From a virus: a stretch of 61,782 nt of DNA. The position numbers and the translations under genes were made by a program. Below the pieces are notes generated by a model. It did not search any database. It worked only from the letters and a program-made list of their open reading frames with translations, and was not told where the DNA came from. This document shows positions 25,219-32,981 of this stretch, piece by piece (position 1 is the first letter of the stretch; every line of letters starts with the position of its first letter). The stretch spans positions 1 to 61,782 of the IMG/VR virus record IMGVR_UViG_3300032242_001102; one strand, given 5' to 3'.

Positions 25219-25488
25219 TTACTTTTTAGCTTGGCTTTGGTTTACGAAACCATACATTTTCTCCGCAGTTTCAAGGATCTTATCTAGACCTGGAAACTCT
25301 GGCATTGCAACAGAAGTAACAAGCTGACCTGTTTTTTCATCACGCTGGGCAGATAGTTCCCAACCTTGAAATTTCATTTGATATTCTTGTTGAACCATAT
25401 CTTTAGCCATAGCTAAAATATCTGTACGTAATTCATAGCCATTTTTGTTAAATTTAACTTCTGGCAATTTTGGTGTGTAATCTGACAT
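25219..25488 (-). CDS. conserved-looking phage protein, 89 aa
   Basis: N-terminus MSDYTPKLPEVKFNKNGYEL and C-terminus FPGLDKILETAEKMYGFVN look like a conserved family of environmental phages, function unknown. Followed directly by the strong terminator. AAAGGAAAC precedes the ATG. Confidence 0.7.
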   Translation of the reverse strand: MSDYTPKLPEVKFNKNGYELRTDILAMAKDMVQQEYQMKFQGWELSAQRDEKTGQLVTSVAMPEFPGLDKILETAEKMYGFVNQSQAKK

Positions 25489-25562
25489 AATGTTTCCTTT
25501 GTGTGTTAATGTTTATATAGTATATAACATTTTTTTAGGTTGTTGAAACTTTTTGGGAAATA

Positions 25563-25646
25563 TCATGGCATTTTACTTGCTTTGTATTTTTTAATATCTT
25601 GTATTGCTTCAAGGATACTTTTTAATATTTCTTTGATTTTGTTCAT
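25563..25646 (-). CDS. very small ORF, 27 aa
   Basis: Reads MNKIKEILKSILEAIQDIKK and ends ASKMP; an amphipathic helix. Has AGAGG six bases before the ATG and overlaps the stop of the upstream membrane gene (ATGA), so it is plausibly translated. Confidence 0.45.
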   Translation of the reverse strand: MNKIKEILKSILEAIQDIKKYKASKMP

Positions 25647-25843
25647 AGATACCTCTTGCTTGAGTTTAATTCGTATTGTCTAGTGTAGCGTTCTATATCA
25701 GCAACATCCTGTGGTTGTTTGCTAATTATATACTGCTCCATCTCAGTACCATATGTTGATTGAGATTCACTCACTAACGCAATTAATGGGCCAATAATAC
25801 CAACCATGGCTAGTGCGCCAATTGTCAATAGTATACTAACCAT
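25643..25843 (-). CDS. small membrane protein, 66 aa
   Basis: N-terminal hydrophobic helix MVSILLTIGALAMVGIIGPL followed by a polar tail with KQPQDVADIERYTRQYE. Sits in a short operon with the phasin-like gene. Function unknown. Confidence 0.65.
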   Translation of the reverse strand: MVSILLTIGALAMVGIIGPLIALVSESQSTYGTEMEQYIISKQPQDVADIERYTRQYELNSSKRYL

Positions 25844-25845
25844 GA

Positions 25846-26133
25846 TTACTTAGCCTTTGCAGATTTTGCAGATTTTGCAATATTGAAAGCAGGAACCATT
25901 GCTTTATACTGGTCAGCTAATTGTGTATAGAAATCTTTACTTGTGAAAATCATACCCAAACTCATCATAGATTGCATTCCTGCATCTGCGGCTGATTTAG
26001 TATATTTTGATTGTGCATCAATGAAACCATTCAATGCTGTTTTGATGCCTTCGTGTTGAACTGTTTGTTCTACGAATTGTTTTTTGAAGTCTGTGACGCC
26101 GTCAATCAAGGCGTAAGTTGCTGTGTTAAACAT
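25846..26133 (-). CDS. helical phasin-like protein, 95 aa
   Basis: All-helical, with FVEQTVQHEGIKTALNGFID and AQSKYTKSAADAGMQSMM resembling phasins (coat proteins of polyhydroxyalkanoate granules), and a basic Lys/Ala tail. The resemblance may be no more than shared amphipathic helix composition. AGGAG before the ATG; a GATAAATA element and hairpin lie in the leader. Confidence 0.6.
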   Translation of the reverse strand: MFNTATYALIDGVTDFKKQFVEQTVQHEGIKTALNGFIDAQSKYTKSAADAGMQSMMSLGMIFTSKDFYTQLADQYKAMVPAFNIAKSAKSAKAK

Positions 26134-26197
26134 TTTATATCTCCTATGTGTATGTGTTTAAAAGTGAGTTTTTATGAAGAACTCCTAACTTCACAAG

Positions 26198-26205
26198 TAT
26201 TTATC
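26198..26205 (-). promoter_or_regulatory. T4-type late promoter-like element
   Basis: GATAAATA upstream of the phasin-like gene, flanked by CAAGT and ACTTG arms of an inverted repeat. Confidence 0.4.
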
Positions 26206-26218
26206 ACTTGTAGAGAAA

Positions 26219-26476
26219 TTATAACATAACTTCTCTATATTTTTGTAGAGCATGGCCTCTAATCTGTTCTAATCTACTAGTTATATGATCGGGTAATTCC
26301 GTGTCATCATCCCATAGATTAGAATTAATTAGTTTAGGCCTACTATAGCCACGATGTAAATCTATATCATAGATATCAGGGCCATAGTCATCATCTACTT
26401 CACTTAGCTGGTTTGGCTTCTGGCTTAGCAGGTGTAGCTGGTGCAGCTTCTGCTTTGGCAGGGGCACTTTTGGCAT
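26219..26476 (-). CDS. hypothetical protein overlapping the Ala/Lys-rich gene, about 85 aa
   Basis: The C-terminal 60 residues (from about VDDDYGPDIYDIDLHRGYSR to ALQKYREVML) look like a real acidic, Tyr-rich protein. The start is uncertain: the nearest ATG in frame (26476) lies 77 bases inside the upstream gene, and residues encoded by that overlap look like out-of-frame translation of a repeat. A non-ATG start nearer 26400 is possible. Confidence 0.45.
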   Translation of the reverse strand: MPKVPLPKQKLHQLHLLSQKPNQLSEVDDDYGPDIYDIDLHRGYSRPKLINSNLWDDDTELPDHITSRLEQIRGHALQKYREVML

Positions 26477-26642
26477 CTGCCTTGGGAGCATCCTTTTTCT
26501 TAGCTAATTTCATTTCTGATTTAGGTGCTTCTGCTTTAGCAGGTGCAGTTGCTGCCGGTGTTGCAGGAGCTTTAGCTGGTTCAGCAGCCATTGCTGTTGC
26601 TACTGATAATGTAGCGATTAGGGCGATTGCTAATGTTTTCAT
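26400..26642 (-). CDS. secreted Ala/Pro/Lys-rich protein, 80 aa
   Basis: Signal peptide MKTLAIALIATLSVATAMAA with predicted cleavage after AMA-A, then a low-complexity chain of AEPAKAPAT and APAKAE units. Exported to the periplasm if the signal works. Similar in composition to the tail of the 9860-10171 protein but secreted rather than anchored by its N-terminus. Function unknown. Confidence 0.7.
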   Translation of the reverse strand: MKTLAIALIATLSVATAMAAEPAKAPATPAATAPAKAEAPKSEMKLAKKKDAPKADAKSAPAKAEAAPATPAKPEAKPAK

Positions 26643-26719
26643 TTTAAGTTTCCTTTATGTTAATGAAGTAGATTTAGTTGTCTACATATATATAACGTAT
26701 TAGCCAACTGTTTCGTTGA

Positions 26720-26727
26720 CATAAATA
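26720..26727 (+). promoter_or_regulatory. T4-type late promoter-like element near start codon
   Basis: CATAAATA four bases before the ATG at 26732; implies a nearly leaderless mRNA if used. Confidence 0.4.
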
Positions 26728-26731
26728 CATT

Positions 26732-27214
26732 ATGTTATATATATCTTATCAGGGCATCTATGATGGTCAAAACTACGAATATGCCAATACTCCAGATCAA
26801 ATAGGTAAATCATTTAATAATGGTTATTCCTGCATGGTAGATGTTTGGAGAATAGATAATACACTATGTGTAGGGCCTGAAGCTGCTCCTATTCCTGTAA
26901 CTGACAAATATCTACAGGGTAATCGTTTTTGGATTAAATGCGGAGATCAAAACACATATGATTGGTTTACTACACAATCATTACGTAAATATCCTAACTA
27001 TTTCTATCAACCAGTATATAACAGTGTTGTAACAACTAGTAGTAATAAATTATGGACACCGGGTACTACTGCAATTAATGATACCAGTATTGTTGTATTA
27101 CCTGAAATAGCTGATAGAGGACTATTTAGTACGGTACATTTAAGATGCTATGGCGTATGTAGCACATATCTAACATTTATTAAACGTATGCGTAATGAAG
27201 GTGAGTGGTATTAA
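26732..27214 (+). CDS. possible GDPD-like (PLC-fold) phosphodiesterase fragment, 160 aa
   Basis: N-terminus ISYQGIYDGQNYEYANTPDQIGKSFNNGY then VDVWRIDNTLCVG recalls the first strands of glycerophosphodiester phosphodiesterase-like viral proteins, and RFWIKCGDQNTYDWF the 'LWIHCKN' block. Catalytic His/Glu pairs are not clear, so this may be a non-catalytic relative. Isolated plus-strand gene converging with the 55-aa gene (four-base overlap of stops). Confidence 0.45.
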   Translation: MLYISYQGIYDGQNYEYANTPDQIGKSFNNGYSCMVDVWRIDNTLCVGPEAAPIPVTDKYLQGNRFWIKCGDQNTYDWFTTQSLRKYPNYFYQPVYNSVVTTSSNKLWTPGTTAINDTSIVVLPEIADRGLFSTVHLRCYGVCSTYLTFIKRMRNEGEWY

Positions 27215-27378
27215 CCACCACGACCTGAACGTCTTACAACTGTTGCACCACCATTACCCTTACTTGGTTTAGGTCCTTGACTTTTAGGTGCTTTACCAAA
27301 GCTAGGATTCTTACTATCTTTCTTAGCGGCATTAGCTAAATTGATAAATGGGTTCTTGCTTTTCTTTTCTTCTGTCAT
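27211..27378 (-). CDS. small basic disordered protein, 55 aa
   Basis: Reads MTEEKKSKNPFINLANAAKK and ends TVVRRSGRGG; Lys/Gly/Pro-rich, probably disordered and nucleic-acid binding by charge. ATGA overlap with the upstream 135-aa gene. Confidence 0.6.
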   Translation of the reverse strand: MTEEKKSKNPFINLANAAKKDSKNPSFGKAPKSQGPKPSKGNGGATVVRRSGRGG

Positions 27379-27782
27379 TTTTGTACCTTTATGCTATCTA
27401 AATATTCATTCACATTACCATACAAACTAATCAACATTGCTATTTTACTATCATAGAAACGTATGTATGGGAAGCTTTTCTTTCCATCTTTATTTACACC
27501 CATGTAGTAGGGGCATTTGATTTTTTTATTTAGTTCTAGTAAGTAAGCATGATATTGAACTTCAGGTTGTATTTTAAGTTCATATTGATAGAATTCAATT
27601 TCGGCTAATCTAAAAGCATAGTCACCTGAATCAGTTAGTCGTAATCCATCTTGGCGACCAGTCATCCACCACTTGAATAATAAATTCTCTACGGGCGTGT
27701 TTTTTTCTTGTAGTAGTGATTCAGGAAGTTGAGCCAATACAACTTCTGTTATGGTTTCTTTGAGAGATTTTCGCTTACTCAT
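27375..27782 (-). CDS. conserved-looking phage protein, 135 aa
   Basis: Central WWMTGRQDGLRLTDSGDYAF and a C-terminal SLYGNVNEYLDS resemble uncharacterised cyanophage-type proteins. The first reads like a winged-helix segment. No function known. Overlaps the next gene's start by eight bases. Confidence 0.65.
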   Translation of the reverse strand: MSKRKSLKETITEVVLAQLPESLLQEKNTPVENLLFKWWMTGRQDGLRLTDSGDYAFRLAEIEFYQYELKIQPEVQYHAYLLELNKKIKCPYYMGVNKDGKKSFPYIRFYDSKIAMLISLYGNVNEYLDSIKVQK

Positions 27783-28068
27783 CTGGGTAGACTACTCTAC
27801 CTGAGTTCATAAATACCACAGTAAATTTATCACTTTTAAATTGTAAATTTAATTTACGACATAAATTACGTGCATGTCCAGGATTACTGAAACTTGTTTT
27901 CTTATACTTAGGTGTAGCTTCATTATCTAAATAATGTTGGCTTTTTAAGTTAATAGGCTGACCGTCATAAAACACTGCCCAAATACCGGCTGCCTCCACG
28001 ATTTGGTCGCATTTGTATGTTACTTTGTCTACTAATTCTAGTAGAACTTTGGGTTGTGTCCTAGACAT
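27775..28068 (-). CDS. hypothetical protein, 97 aa
   Basis: Contains AGIWAVFYDGQPINLKSQ and HARNLCRKLNLQFKSDKFTV, a small alpha/beta pattern that looks like a phage-family protein with one strand-helix repeat. Function unknown. TAATG junction with the 66-aa gene. Confidence 0.6.
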   Translation of the reverse strand: MSRTQPKVLLELVDKVTYKCDQIVEAAGIWAVFYDGQPINLKSQHYLDNEATPKYKKTSFSNPGHARNLCRKLNLQFKSDKFTVVFMNSGRVVYPDE

Positions 28069-28268
28069 TAAAATTTACCACCATTAATTTCTACTTGAAA
28101 TACTGGTTCTACTATATTTTTATTTTGTAAAAGTTCGTAGTTATCAGCAAGTAGTTTACTTACCTCATCACGCAATCCGCGGGCTTCACTTATGGGAATA
28201 ACCACATCTTTTCCCTGTTTACTTTCCATTAGTGAAACTTTATCCACAAATCGCTTAATATGTATCAT
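28068..28268 (-). CDS. hypothetical helical protein, 66 aa
   Basis: Helical core VSLMESKQGKDVVIPISEAR then EVSKLLADNYELLQNK, resembling short coiled-coil proteins of T4-like phages. Function unknown. Confidence 0.6.
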   Translation of the reverse strand: MIHIKRFVDKVSLMESKQGKDVVIPISEARGLRDEVSKLLADNYELLQNKNIVEPVFQVEINGGKF

Positions 28269-28729
28269 CAGTTATTTATCACGCTTTTTGCTTCATATTC
28301 AGTTTTAAATGGTCCCTGATAAGGATAACGCTGAATAAAGATGTATTTAGGGCAAAAAACTGTTTCAGTTTCACTACCCTGTTGAATGTTGAACCATCCT
28401 GCGGCATGATAGCATTTGCTTTTATTAGCAGTAGTAAATAGATGTAATTTACGTTTGATATCCAACATACTGTTATAAACTTTATCTGTTGTAGGATATA
28501 CTTTAAAAGGCAAATCATGTTTGCTTTTATTTACTTTTTCTACTGATTCAAACTGAATATTTGTCTTACGTTTGATAGCTGTAGTATTTTTATAATGGCT
28601 TTTATTACCATTTAATTTTACTTCAAATCCAGAACCATTGGCTAATACATTGCCTACTTTTTCTTTGCCATCAGTGACAATCCAAAATTGATTTTTAACT
28701 ACTGGCTTTGCAATTAGAATTTTTGTCAT
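28268..28729 (-). CDS. hypothetical protein, 153 aa
   Basis: N-terminal half beta-rich (ILIAKPVVKNQFWIVTDGKE), C-terminal half with KCYHAAGWFNIQQGSETETV and an aromatic stretch. No family recognised. Own promoter at 28748-28776; AGAGGAA precedes the ATG. Confidence 0.65.
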   Translation of the reverse strand: MTKILIAKPVVKNQFWIVTDGKEKVGNVLANGSGFEVKLNGNKSHYKNTTAIKRKTNIQFESVEKVNKSKHDLPFKVYPTTDKVYNSMLDIKRKLHLFTTANKSKCYHAAGWFNIQQGSETETVFCPKYIFIQRYPYQGPFKTEYEAKSVINN

Positions 28730-28747
28730 TTTTTATTCCTCTGTGTA

Positions 28748-28776
28748 AGTATACTATGTTTAAATATATTTGTCAA
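28748..28776 (-). promoter_or_regulatory. sigma70-type promoter
   Basis: TTGACA, 17-bp spacer, TATACT; the -35 box lies inside the end of the 94-aa gene. Drives 28729 and downstream small genes. Confidence 0.85.
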
Positions 28777-29044
28777 CCATTGTACCAAGATAATACTGAT
28801 AACGGTACTCCTCATATTCCCTAGTGAGTTTTAATGATTCGTATCTATGTATTTCTTCAACATGTTCTTTAAATAATCTATTTTGTTCCGTACGTTTTAG
28901 AGTTTGTAATCTCAATAACTTATCTTTTTTCTCCTGATCATCCACTTTGATATCATGCTGTTTTGTTTCTTTATTGATATCAGCCAACCTGTTAAACTTT
29001 ACAGTATAATCAAGTAGTGGGGTAGGAGTGGAAACTTTGTTCAT
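28760..29044 (-). CDS. hypothetical charged helical protein, 94 aa
   Basis: Long charged helix (KKDKLLRLQTLKRTEQNRLF) and a Tyr-rich end YEEYRYQYYLGTMV; probably coiled coil. Function unknown. ATGA overlap with the 56-aa gene. Confidence 0.6.
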   Translation of the reverse strand: MNKVSTPTPLLDYTVKFNRLADINKETKQHDIKVDDQEKKDKLLRLQTLKRTEQNRLFKEHVEEIHRYESLKLTREYEEYRYQYYLGTMVDKYI

Positions 29045-29211
29045 TCTATACCAAAATGTTGTTTAATAGCCTGTTTAATTTCTGCGCTATTTTCTAATGT
29101 ATCTACTACATTTAAACACTCATTAACAATTAATGCCGCAAATGCACCAACTGCAAATTGGTCTTCGGTGATACATTCTTCTGCTAACTTTTTAAGTGTG
29201 TCATTATTCAT
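29041..29211 (-). CDS. KFA...HFGVE family small protein, 56 aa
   Basis: Shortest member: MNNDTLKKLAEECITEDQFA, AALIVNECLNVVD, ending IKQHFGIE. Retains the 'LIVNEC' core and the C-terminal HFGIE of the family at 20047, 23001, 23224, 23451 and 30243. Preceded by AAAGGAAA. Confidence 0.65.
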   Translation of the reverse strand: MNNDTLKKLAEECITEDQFAVGAFAALIVNECLNVVDTLENSAEIKQAIKQHFGIE

Positions 29212-29220
29212 ATTTTTCCT

Positions 29221-29583
29221 TTATAAAATCAATCTTGCTATTAACAAATATGTAGCTGAATGGGCTAATTGGTCTAAACCAAAATGATTCCAAAAAGCTT
29301 TATTACTTATATCTGTAACACCATACCTCATTTTAAACCAATCAATATGATAATGTAAAACAAAGTCTAAAAAACCTAATATACCGGCATATGCAATATA
29401 TGCAGGTCCAGTAACTAATACAATACAAAACATCGTAGCAATGCCATGTTTAATACTATGATCCATACCTACTGTATCACCGTAAATACCTTTACGGGCA
29501 ATCTCATCGTTAGATTGATTTACAAAATCAATATAGTAATGCTTTACGAAAAGCAGTAATAATAAAATAAAAATCTCGTTCAT
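29221..29583 (-). CDS. DUF3307-like membrane protein, 120 aa
   Basis: Four hydrophobic stretches; conserved-looking HYHIDWFKMRYGV and LDQLAHSATYLLIARLIL match the His/Asp-rich membrane family DUF3307 found in bacteria and phages. Inner membrane; activity unknown. ATGA overlap with the upstream gene. Confidence 0.7.
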   Translation of the reverse strand: MNEIFILLLLLFVKHYYIDFVNQSNDEIARKGIYGDTVGMDHSIKHGIATMFCIVLVTGPAYIAYAGILGFLDFVLHYHIDWFKMRYGVTDISNKAFWNHFGLDQLAHSATYLLIARLIL

Positions 29584-29819
29584 TTATATAACTTTACATC
29601 TTTGTGTTTAACGATTATAACACGATATACTACATCTTTGTACTTGATAGGTAAATCTAAATATACACTAATTCTAGGACCTTCAATCTCGTTGATTAAT
29701 GTATCATTACCCACAGTTCCTACAAATGGGATACTATTCCATTTGCCAATAATACGATCACCAATACTATATTTACCCGTGTATCGGTTTATTTTAAAAT
29801 ATTCTGCTAGACTTGCCAT
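29580..29819 (-). CDS. hypothetical protein, 79 aa
   Basis: Beta-rich: YSIGDRIIGKWNSIPFVGTV then SVYLDLPIKYKDVVYRVIIV; possible small barrel. Function unknown. TAATG junction upstream. Confidence 0.6.
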   Translation of the reverse strand: MASLAEYFKINRYTGKYSIGDRIIGKWNSIPFVGTVGNDTLINEIEGPRISVYLDLPIKYKDVVYRVIIVKHKDVKLYK

Positions 29820-30016
29820 TATAACATAAACTGTTTTAGCACATTTTTTGCTAAAGACAGGTCCTCTACTACAGGTTCATCTAACATTTTACGATATTCT
29901 GTTAATATTTCCATAGCATAACATTGATCCTCATCGTCCAGGGAGTTCCACCAATCAAGTAATTCATCTGGATTTTTGTTTAAGATATATTGTAGGTTAT
30001 TATAATCTCGTTCCAT
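29819..30016 (-). CDS. hypothetical acidic helical protein, 65 aa
   Basis: Starts MERDYNNLQYILNKNPDELL at 30016 behind AGGAG; central WWNSLDDEDQCYAMEIL. The earlier in-frame start (30040) lies in the neighbour and lacks a ribosome site. Function unknown. Confidence 0.6.
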   Translation of the reverse strand: MERDYNNLQYILNKNPDELLDWWNSLDDEDQCYAMEILTEYRKMLDEPVVEDLSLAKNVLKQFML

Positions 30017-30018
30017 AT

Positions 30019-30246
30019 TTAGTCTCCTAATTTTTCCCAAACATATTCTGATTCTTTAATATATGAAACAGGTTTTAGCCAACCATTATTAATACATTTA
30101 ACAAGAATTAATTTATACTCTCTAGGACAATTTTTACTAATCTCAAATCCAGCACGTGGTACTAATTTAATACCATCAGTCATTGTAAAGTCAGGATCAC
30201 CCTGTTGTATTTCTTTAAAAGTTATACCAGTAGTAGTGAAGTTCAT
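30019..30246 (-). CDS. hypothetical protein, 75 aa
   Basis: Small mixed alpha/beta protein with FEISKNCPREYKLILVKCIN. Not recognised. ATGA overlap with the family member at 30243. Confidence 0.55.
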   Translation of the reverse strand: MNFTTTGITFKEIQQGDPDFTMTDGIKLVPRAGFEISKNCPREYKLILVKCINNGWLKPVSYIKESEYVWEKLGD

Positions 30247-30437
30247 TCTTCAACTCCGAAATGTTGTTTAATTTGTTCACCAATCATACGACCGGTCCAA
30301 GCAGGATGTTCTTCACAAGTCACTAACATTTCCTGCACAATCAACTGGGCGAACTTTTGTGAATTATCAACACTCATCCATTTACCACTAACATCAGTTC
30401 CTACTTGATTAATATATTCTTTAATCCGTTCACTCAT
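30243..30437 (-). CDS. KFA...HFGVE family small protein, 64 aa
   Basis: MSERIKEYINQVG start, KFAQLIVQEMLV centre and IKQHFGVEE end. Overlaps the 5'-3' exonuclease stop by ATGA, so it is co-expressed with replication genes here. Confidence 0.7.
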   Translation of the reverse strand: MSERIKEYINQVGTDVSGKWMSVDNSQKFAQLIVQEMLVTCEEHPAWTGRMIGEQIKQHFGVEE

Positions 30438-31432
30438 ACTAAACTACCTTTATACGGATTATTAAGCCACCTAGCATAAGTTTCAGCTTGTTCAGAGATT
30501 TTTGTAAGTTCATATTTTCCACAGAATTTCATAAAATGAATACCAACTTGAGGGGTAACTGTTGTACGTACACCCTCACGAATATTTGTATCAACAGATA
30601 ATTTAACATCATCTGGTTGACAAGTCAAATCAATCAATACCCGATTACGTTCATAATCGTCACGTACACGATGTTCTACCTCATTATGGTCAGACCAGCG
30701 TTGCAACATTAGATTGTTCCAATGGTAGCCTTGCTTAGTTCTATCAGCATAAGCTTCCATCAGTCCTACTTTATTCTTACTACCTTTACTACGTACCCCT
30801 GGATAAGCACTGAATACATTGTCGGTTGCGTCACCACGCATACATTTCTCAAATAAAATATATTGTGGGTCACCTAACAGTTTTGGTTCACTAGTTTTCT
30901 TGTCTTTAACAATACGACCTTTGTCATCAAAGTATCCTTCAACTGTAATCAATTGGTTAGTAATACCATTGTATTGTTTTACGTTTTCTGTGATAAGTTG
31001 GATATAGTCGGTATCGCTACTAATGATAAAATGTTCATCATCAGGATGCAAGTGAATGAAACGTGCAATCAAATCATCAGCTTCTGCCTTAGGATCACGC
31101 AATACACTAACATTAGTCTTTTCACGCAAGAAAGTTGTGAATGTTTCATACGTTTCCCAAAACATTATATTTTCTTCTTTCTCTGTTTCGGTCTGTGCTT
31201 GTGTATCCACTACACGATTCTTTTTATATGGCTCATAGTAGTCCTTACGCCAGCTACGACCCTCGAGACAGAACACAACGTGGTCAATGCCAAATTTGCG
31301 AACTATTTGATTACATGATGCAAGTGTAAGATGTAGTGCCATACCAATCTTTTCCCATGTATCACTATTACGTGATGCAATGTGACGGGCACGGAAGAAT
31401 GTGTTTGCTGTATCAATTAATGCGTATTTCAT
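30434..31432 (-). CDS. 5'-3' exonuclease (T4 RNase H/FEN type)
   Basis: 332 aa. Acidic metal site: LIDTANTFFRARH at the N-terminus, KAEADDLIARF, SSDTDYIQL and MRGDATDNVFSAYPGVRSKG (with GxGxK-like H3TH). FEN-type enzymes remove RNA primers and 5' flaps during lagging-strand synthesis. Works with ligase, polymerase and clamp encoded nearby. Own strong promoter at 31439-31467, leaving almost no leader. Confidence 0.9.
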   Translation of the reverse strand: MKYALIDTANTFFRARHIASRNSDTWEKIGMALHLTLASCNQIVRKFGIDHVVFCLEGRSWRKDYYEPYKKNRVVDTQAQTETEKEENIMFWETYETFTTFLREKTNVSVLRDPKAEADDLIARFIHLHPDDEHFIISSDTDYIQLITENVKQYNGITNQLITVEGYFDDKGRIVKDKKTSEPKLLGDPQYILFEKCMRGDATDNVFSAYPGVRSKGSKNKVGLMEAYADRTKQGYHWNNLMLQRWSDHNEVEHRVRDDYERNRVLIDLTCQPDDVKLSVDTNIREGVRTTVTPQVGIHFMKFCGKYELTKISEQAETYARWLNNPYKGSLV

Positions 31433-31438
31433 GTGTCT

Positions 31439-31467
31439 ATTATATACTACTATTTAAATGTTGTCAA
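31439..31467 (-). promoter_or_regulatory. sigma70-type promoter of the exonuclease operon
   Basis: TTGACA, 17-bp spacer, TATAAT; the -10 box is seven bases from the ATG, so the mRNA would start almost at the start codon unless another start is used. Confidence 0.85.
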
Positions 31468-31471
31468 CTTA

Positions 31472-31891
31472 TTAGCTTACTTCTGTTCTTCCATTGCCCA
31501 AATCTCTACTACGTATTACCCTAGCGTCACGGTTCTCAGGATCCGCAACCTGTTGTTCATACATCTCCAGTGCTATATTTCTACATACAGTTTGAAACCA
31601 GCGATCCACAATAACAACATCGGTATCATCATCACGTTGTTTATATCCCGCTTTGATAAGATTTAGTACAAACTTGTCATTATAATCTAAGTCAAAAGCA
31701 CCGTCATTGATATTTTCAGGATTGATTTCTACCTTATTGATAGCTACATAGGGTTCACCTGCCATAGTAGCTTTTTCTTTGTCAGTAAATGTAGGTGCTG
31801 AAGGCTTTGGTTGTTTAGGTTTTGCTTCCTTCTTTTCAACAACAGGCTTAACCTCTTGCTTCTTAAATAAGTTTTTTATTTTGTCAAACAT
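31472..31891 (-). CDS. conserved-looking phage protein, 139 aa
   Basis: Lys/Pro-rich N-terminus (KPVVEKKEAKPKQPKPSAP), then AFDLDYNDKFVLNLIKAGYK and DRWFQTVCRNIALEMYEQQ, ending GNGRTEVS. Resembles a family seen in cyanophages without known function. Start lies 16 bases inside the end of the UV endonuclease gene. Confidence 0.7.
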   Translation of the reverse strand: MFDKIKNLFKKQEVKPVVEKKEAKPKQPKPSAPTFTDKEKATMAGEPYVAINKVEINPENINDGAFDLDYNDKFVLNLIKAGYKQRDDDTDVVIVDRWFQTVCRNIALEMYEQQVADPENRDARVIRSRDLGNGRTEVS

Positions 31892-32904
31892 TTATATCTT
31901 TCATGTAATTTAAAACTGGCAAGATTCTTTGCCTTTGATTCACACATTATATCAAAGTTATCTAAGAATGTCAATGCCCAATCATTCACAGCTTCGCTCC
32001 AATAGTAGTCACTGTGTGCCCGAAGCTTCTGTTTACTGTGTCCTGCTTCAATCAACGCACCATGATCGGGTAACTGTGATCCGGAATGTCCCTCAAGTAC
32101 ATCCTCACGGCTGACGGAGTAATGTAAAGTAGGCCTAATACCGCGCCAACTATCAATAACTTTCTTAACCCTGTCATCATTGGGGGAAATATATTCTCCC
32201 TCACGTATCCAATTATGGTGAATGTCCATAACTGTAGGTACGAGGTCAGATAATGATAAGCAGTCTGTAAGTCCATGTGTGTATTCCTCATTCTCTAGTG
32301 TTAGTGTGTTTCTCGCTTCTGGCGATAATCTATTGTACACATCACGAATGCCTTGTGGGCCTTTACGTCCTGAGATATGTACATTTACCTTGAAGTCTTG
32401 AAATTCTTTGCCATAGCCCATCCAACGAACCATGTCACAATGATATTCAAATTCTTCTATACTCTTATTTACTACTTCTTCACGGTCACTAGCTAAAACA
32501 ACAAATTGGTCAGGGTGAAAACTTAGTCTAACATCATTGGCACGTGCAGTCTCACCAATTGGCGCAAACCAACGTGCTAAACTATCTTGCACATCCTTGC
32601 TATGCCAAAAGTCTTTGTACTCATCCATGGTATAAAAACTAAGCATATCACTAGTAAGACGAACCATACGTAATTCGGGTTCTAGTGTAGCAACACGTTT
32701 AACAAGATTATGTGTATTCATAATATTGCGTTTAGCAACATCCATAATCTTTTCTTCAGCAACACTACGGCTATTACGCTTTGCCCAAGCATGTGTTGTA
32801 CCGCCTGTATTGTAACCTTCGGCTGAAACAACCTCACCTTTACTATTGATTTCTGACCATTTGCAAGCGAAACCGATGCGTTTGACTGACTGATTTGTGT
32901 ACAT
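31876..32904 (-). CDS. uvsE: UV damage endonuclease UvsE/UvdE
   Basis: 342 aa TIM-barrel enzyme that nicks 5' to UV photoproducts. Visible blocks: RIGFACKW start, VRLTSDMLSFY, RLSFHPDQFVVLAS with a metal-binding His, VNVHISGRKG, LTLENEE, MDIHHNW and RPTLHYSVSR. Together these supply the His/Glu/Asp metal ligands of the family. Suits a phage exposed to sunlight. Promoter at 32935-32963. Confidence 0.93.
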   Translation of the reverse strand: MYTNQSVKRIGFACKWSEINSKGEVVSAEGYNTGGTTHAWAKRNSRSVAEEKIMDVAKRNIMNTHNLVKRVATLEPELRMVRLTSDMLSFYTMDEYKDFWHSKDVQDSLARWFAPIGETARANDVRLSFHPDQFVVLASDREEVVNKSIEEFEYHCDMVRWMGYGKEFQDFKVNVHISGRKGPQGIRDVYNRLSPEARNTLTLENEEYTHGLTDCLSLSDLVPTVMDIHHNWIREGEYISPNDDRVKKVIDSWRGIRPTLHYSVSREDVLEGHSGSQLPDHGALIEAGHSKQKLRAHSDYYWSEAVNDWALTFLDNFDIMCESKAKNLASFKLHERYKCLTK

Positions 32905-32934
32905 AGATAGACCAAAATGATAAATAATACATGT

Positions 32935-32963
32935 AGTGTAGCATACCTACGCAATAAAGTCAA
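32935..32963 (-). promoter_or_regulatory. sigma70-type promoter of uvsE
   Basis: TTGACT, 17-bp spacer, TGCTACACT. Back to back with the plus-strand tagged cassette that begins at 32982. Confidence 0.82.
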
Positions 32964-32981
32964 CTATTTACGGACAATTGA

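Noticed and set aside
26400-26642. Programmed frameshift joining the Ala/Lys-rich secreted protein to the downstream 26219 frame, at AAGAAAAAGG
   Set aside because: The downstream frame is +1 relative to the upstream gene, so a -1 slip at this site would not enter it; the heptamer also starts with G rather than A.
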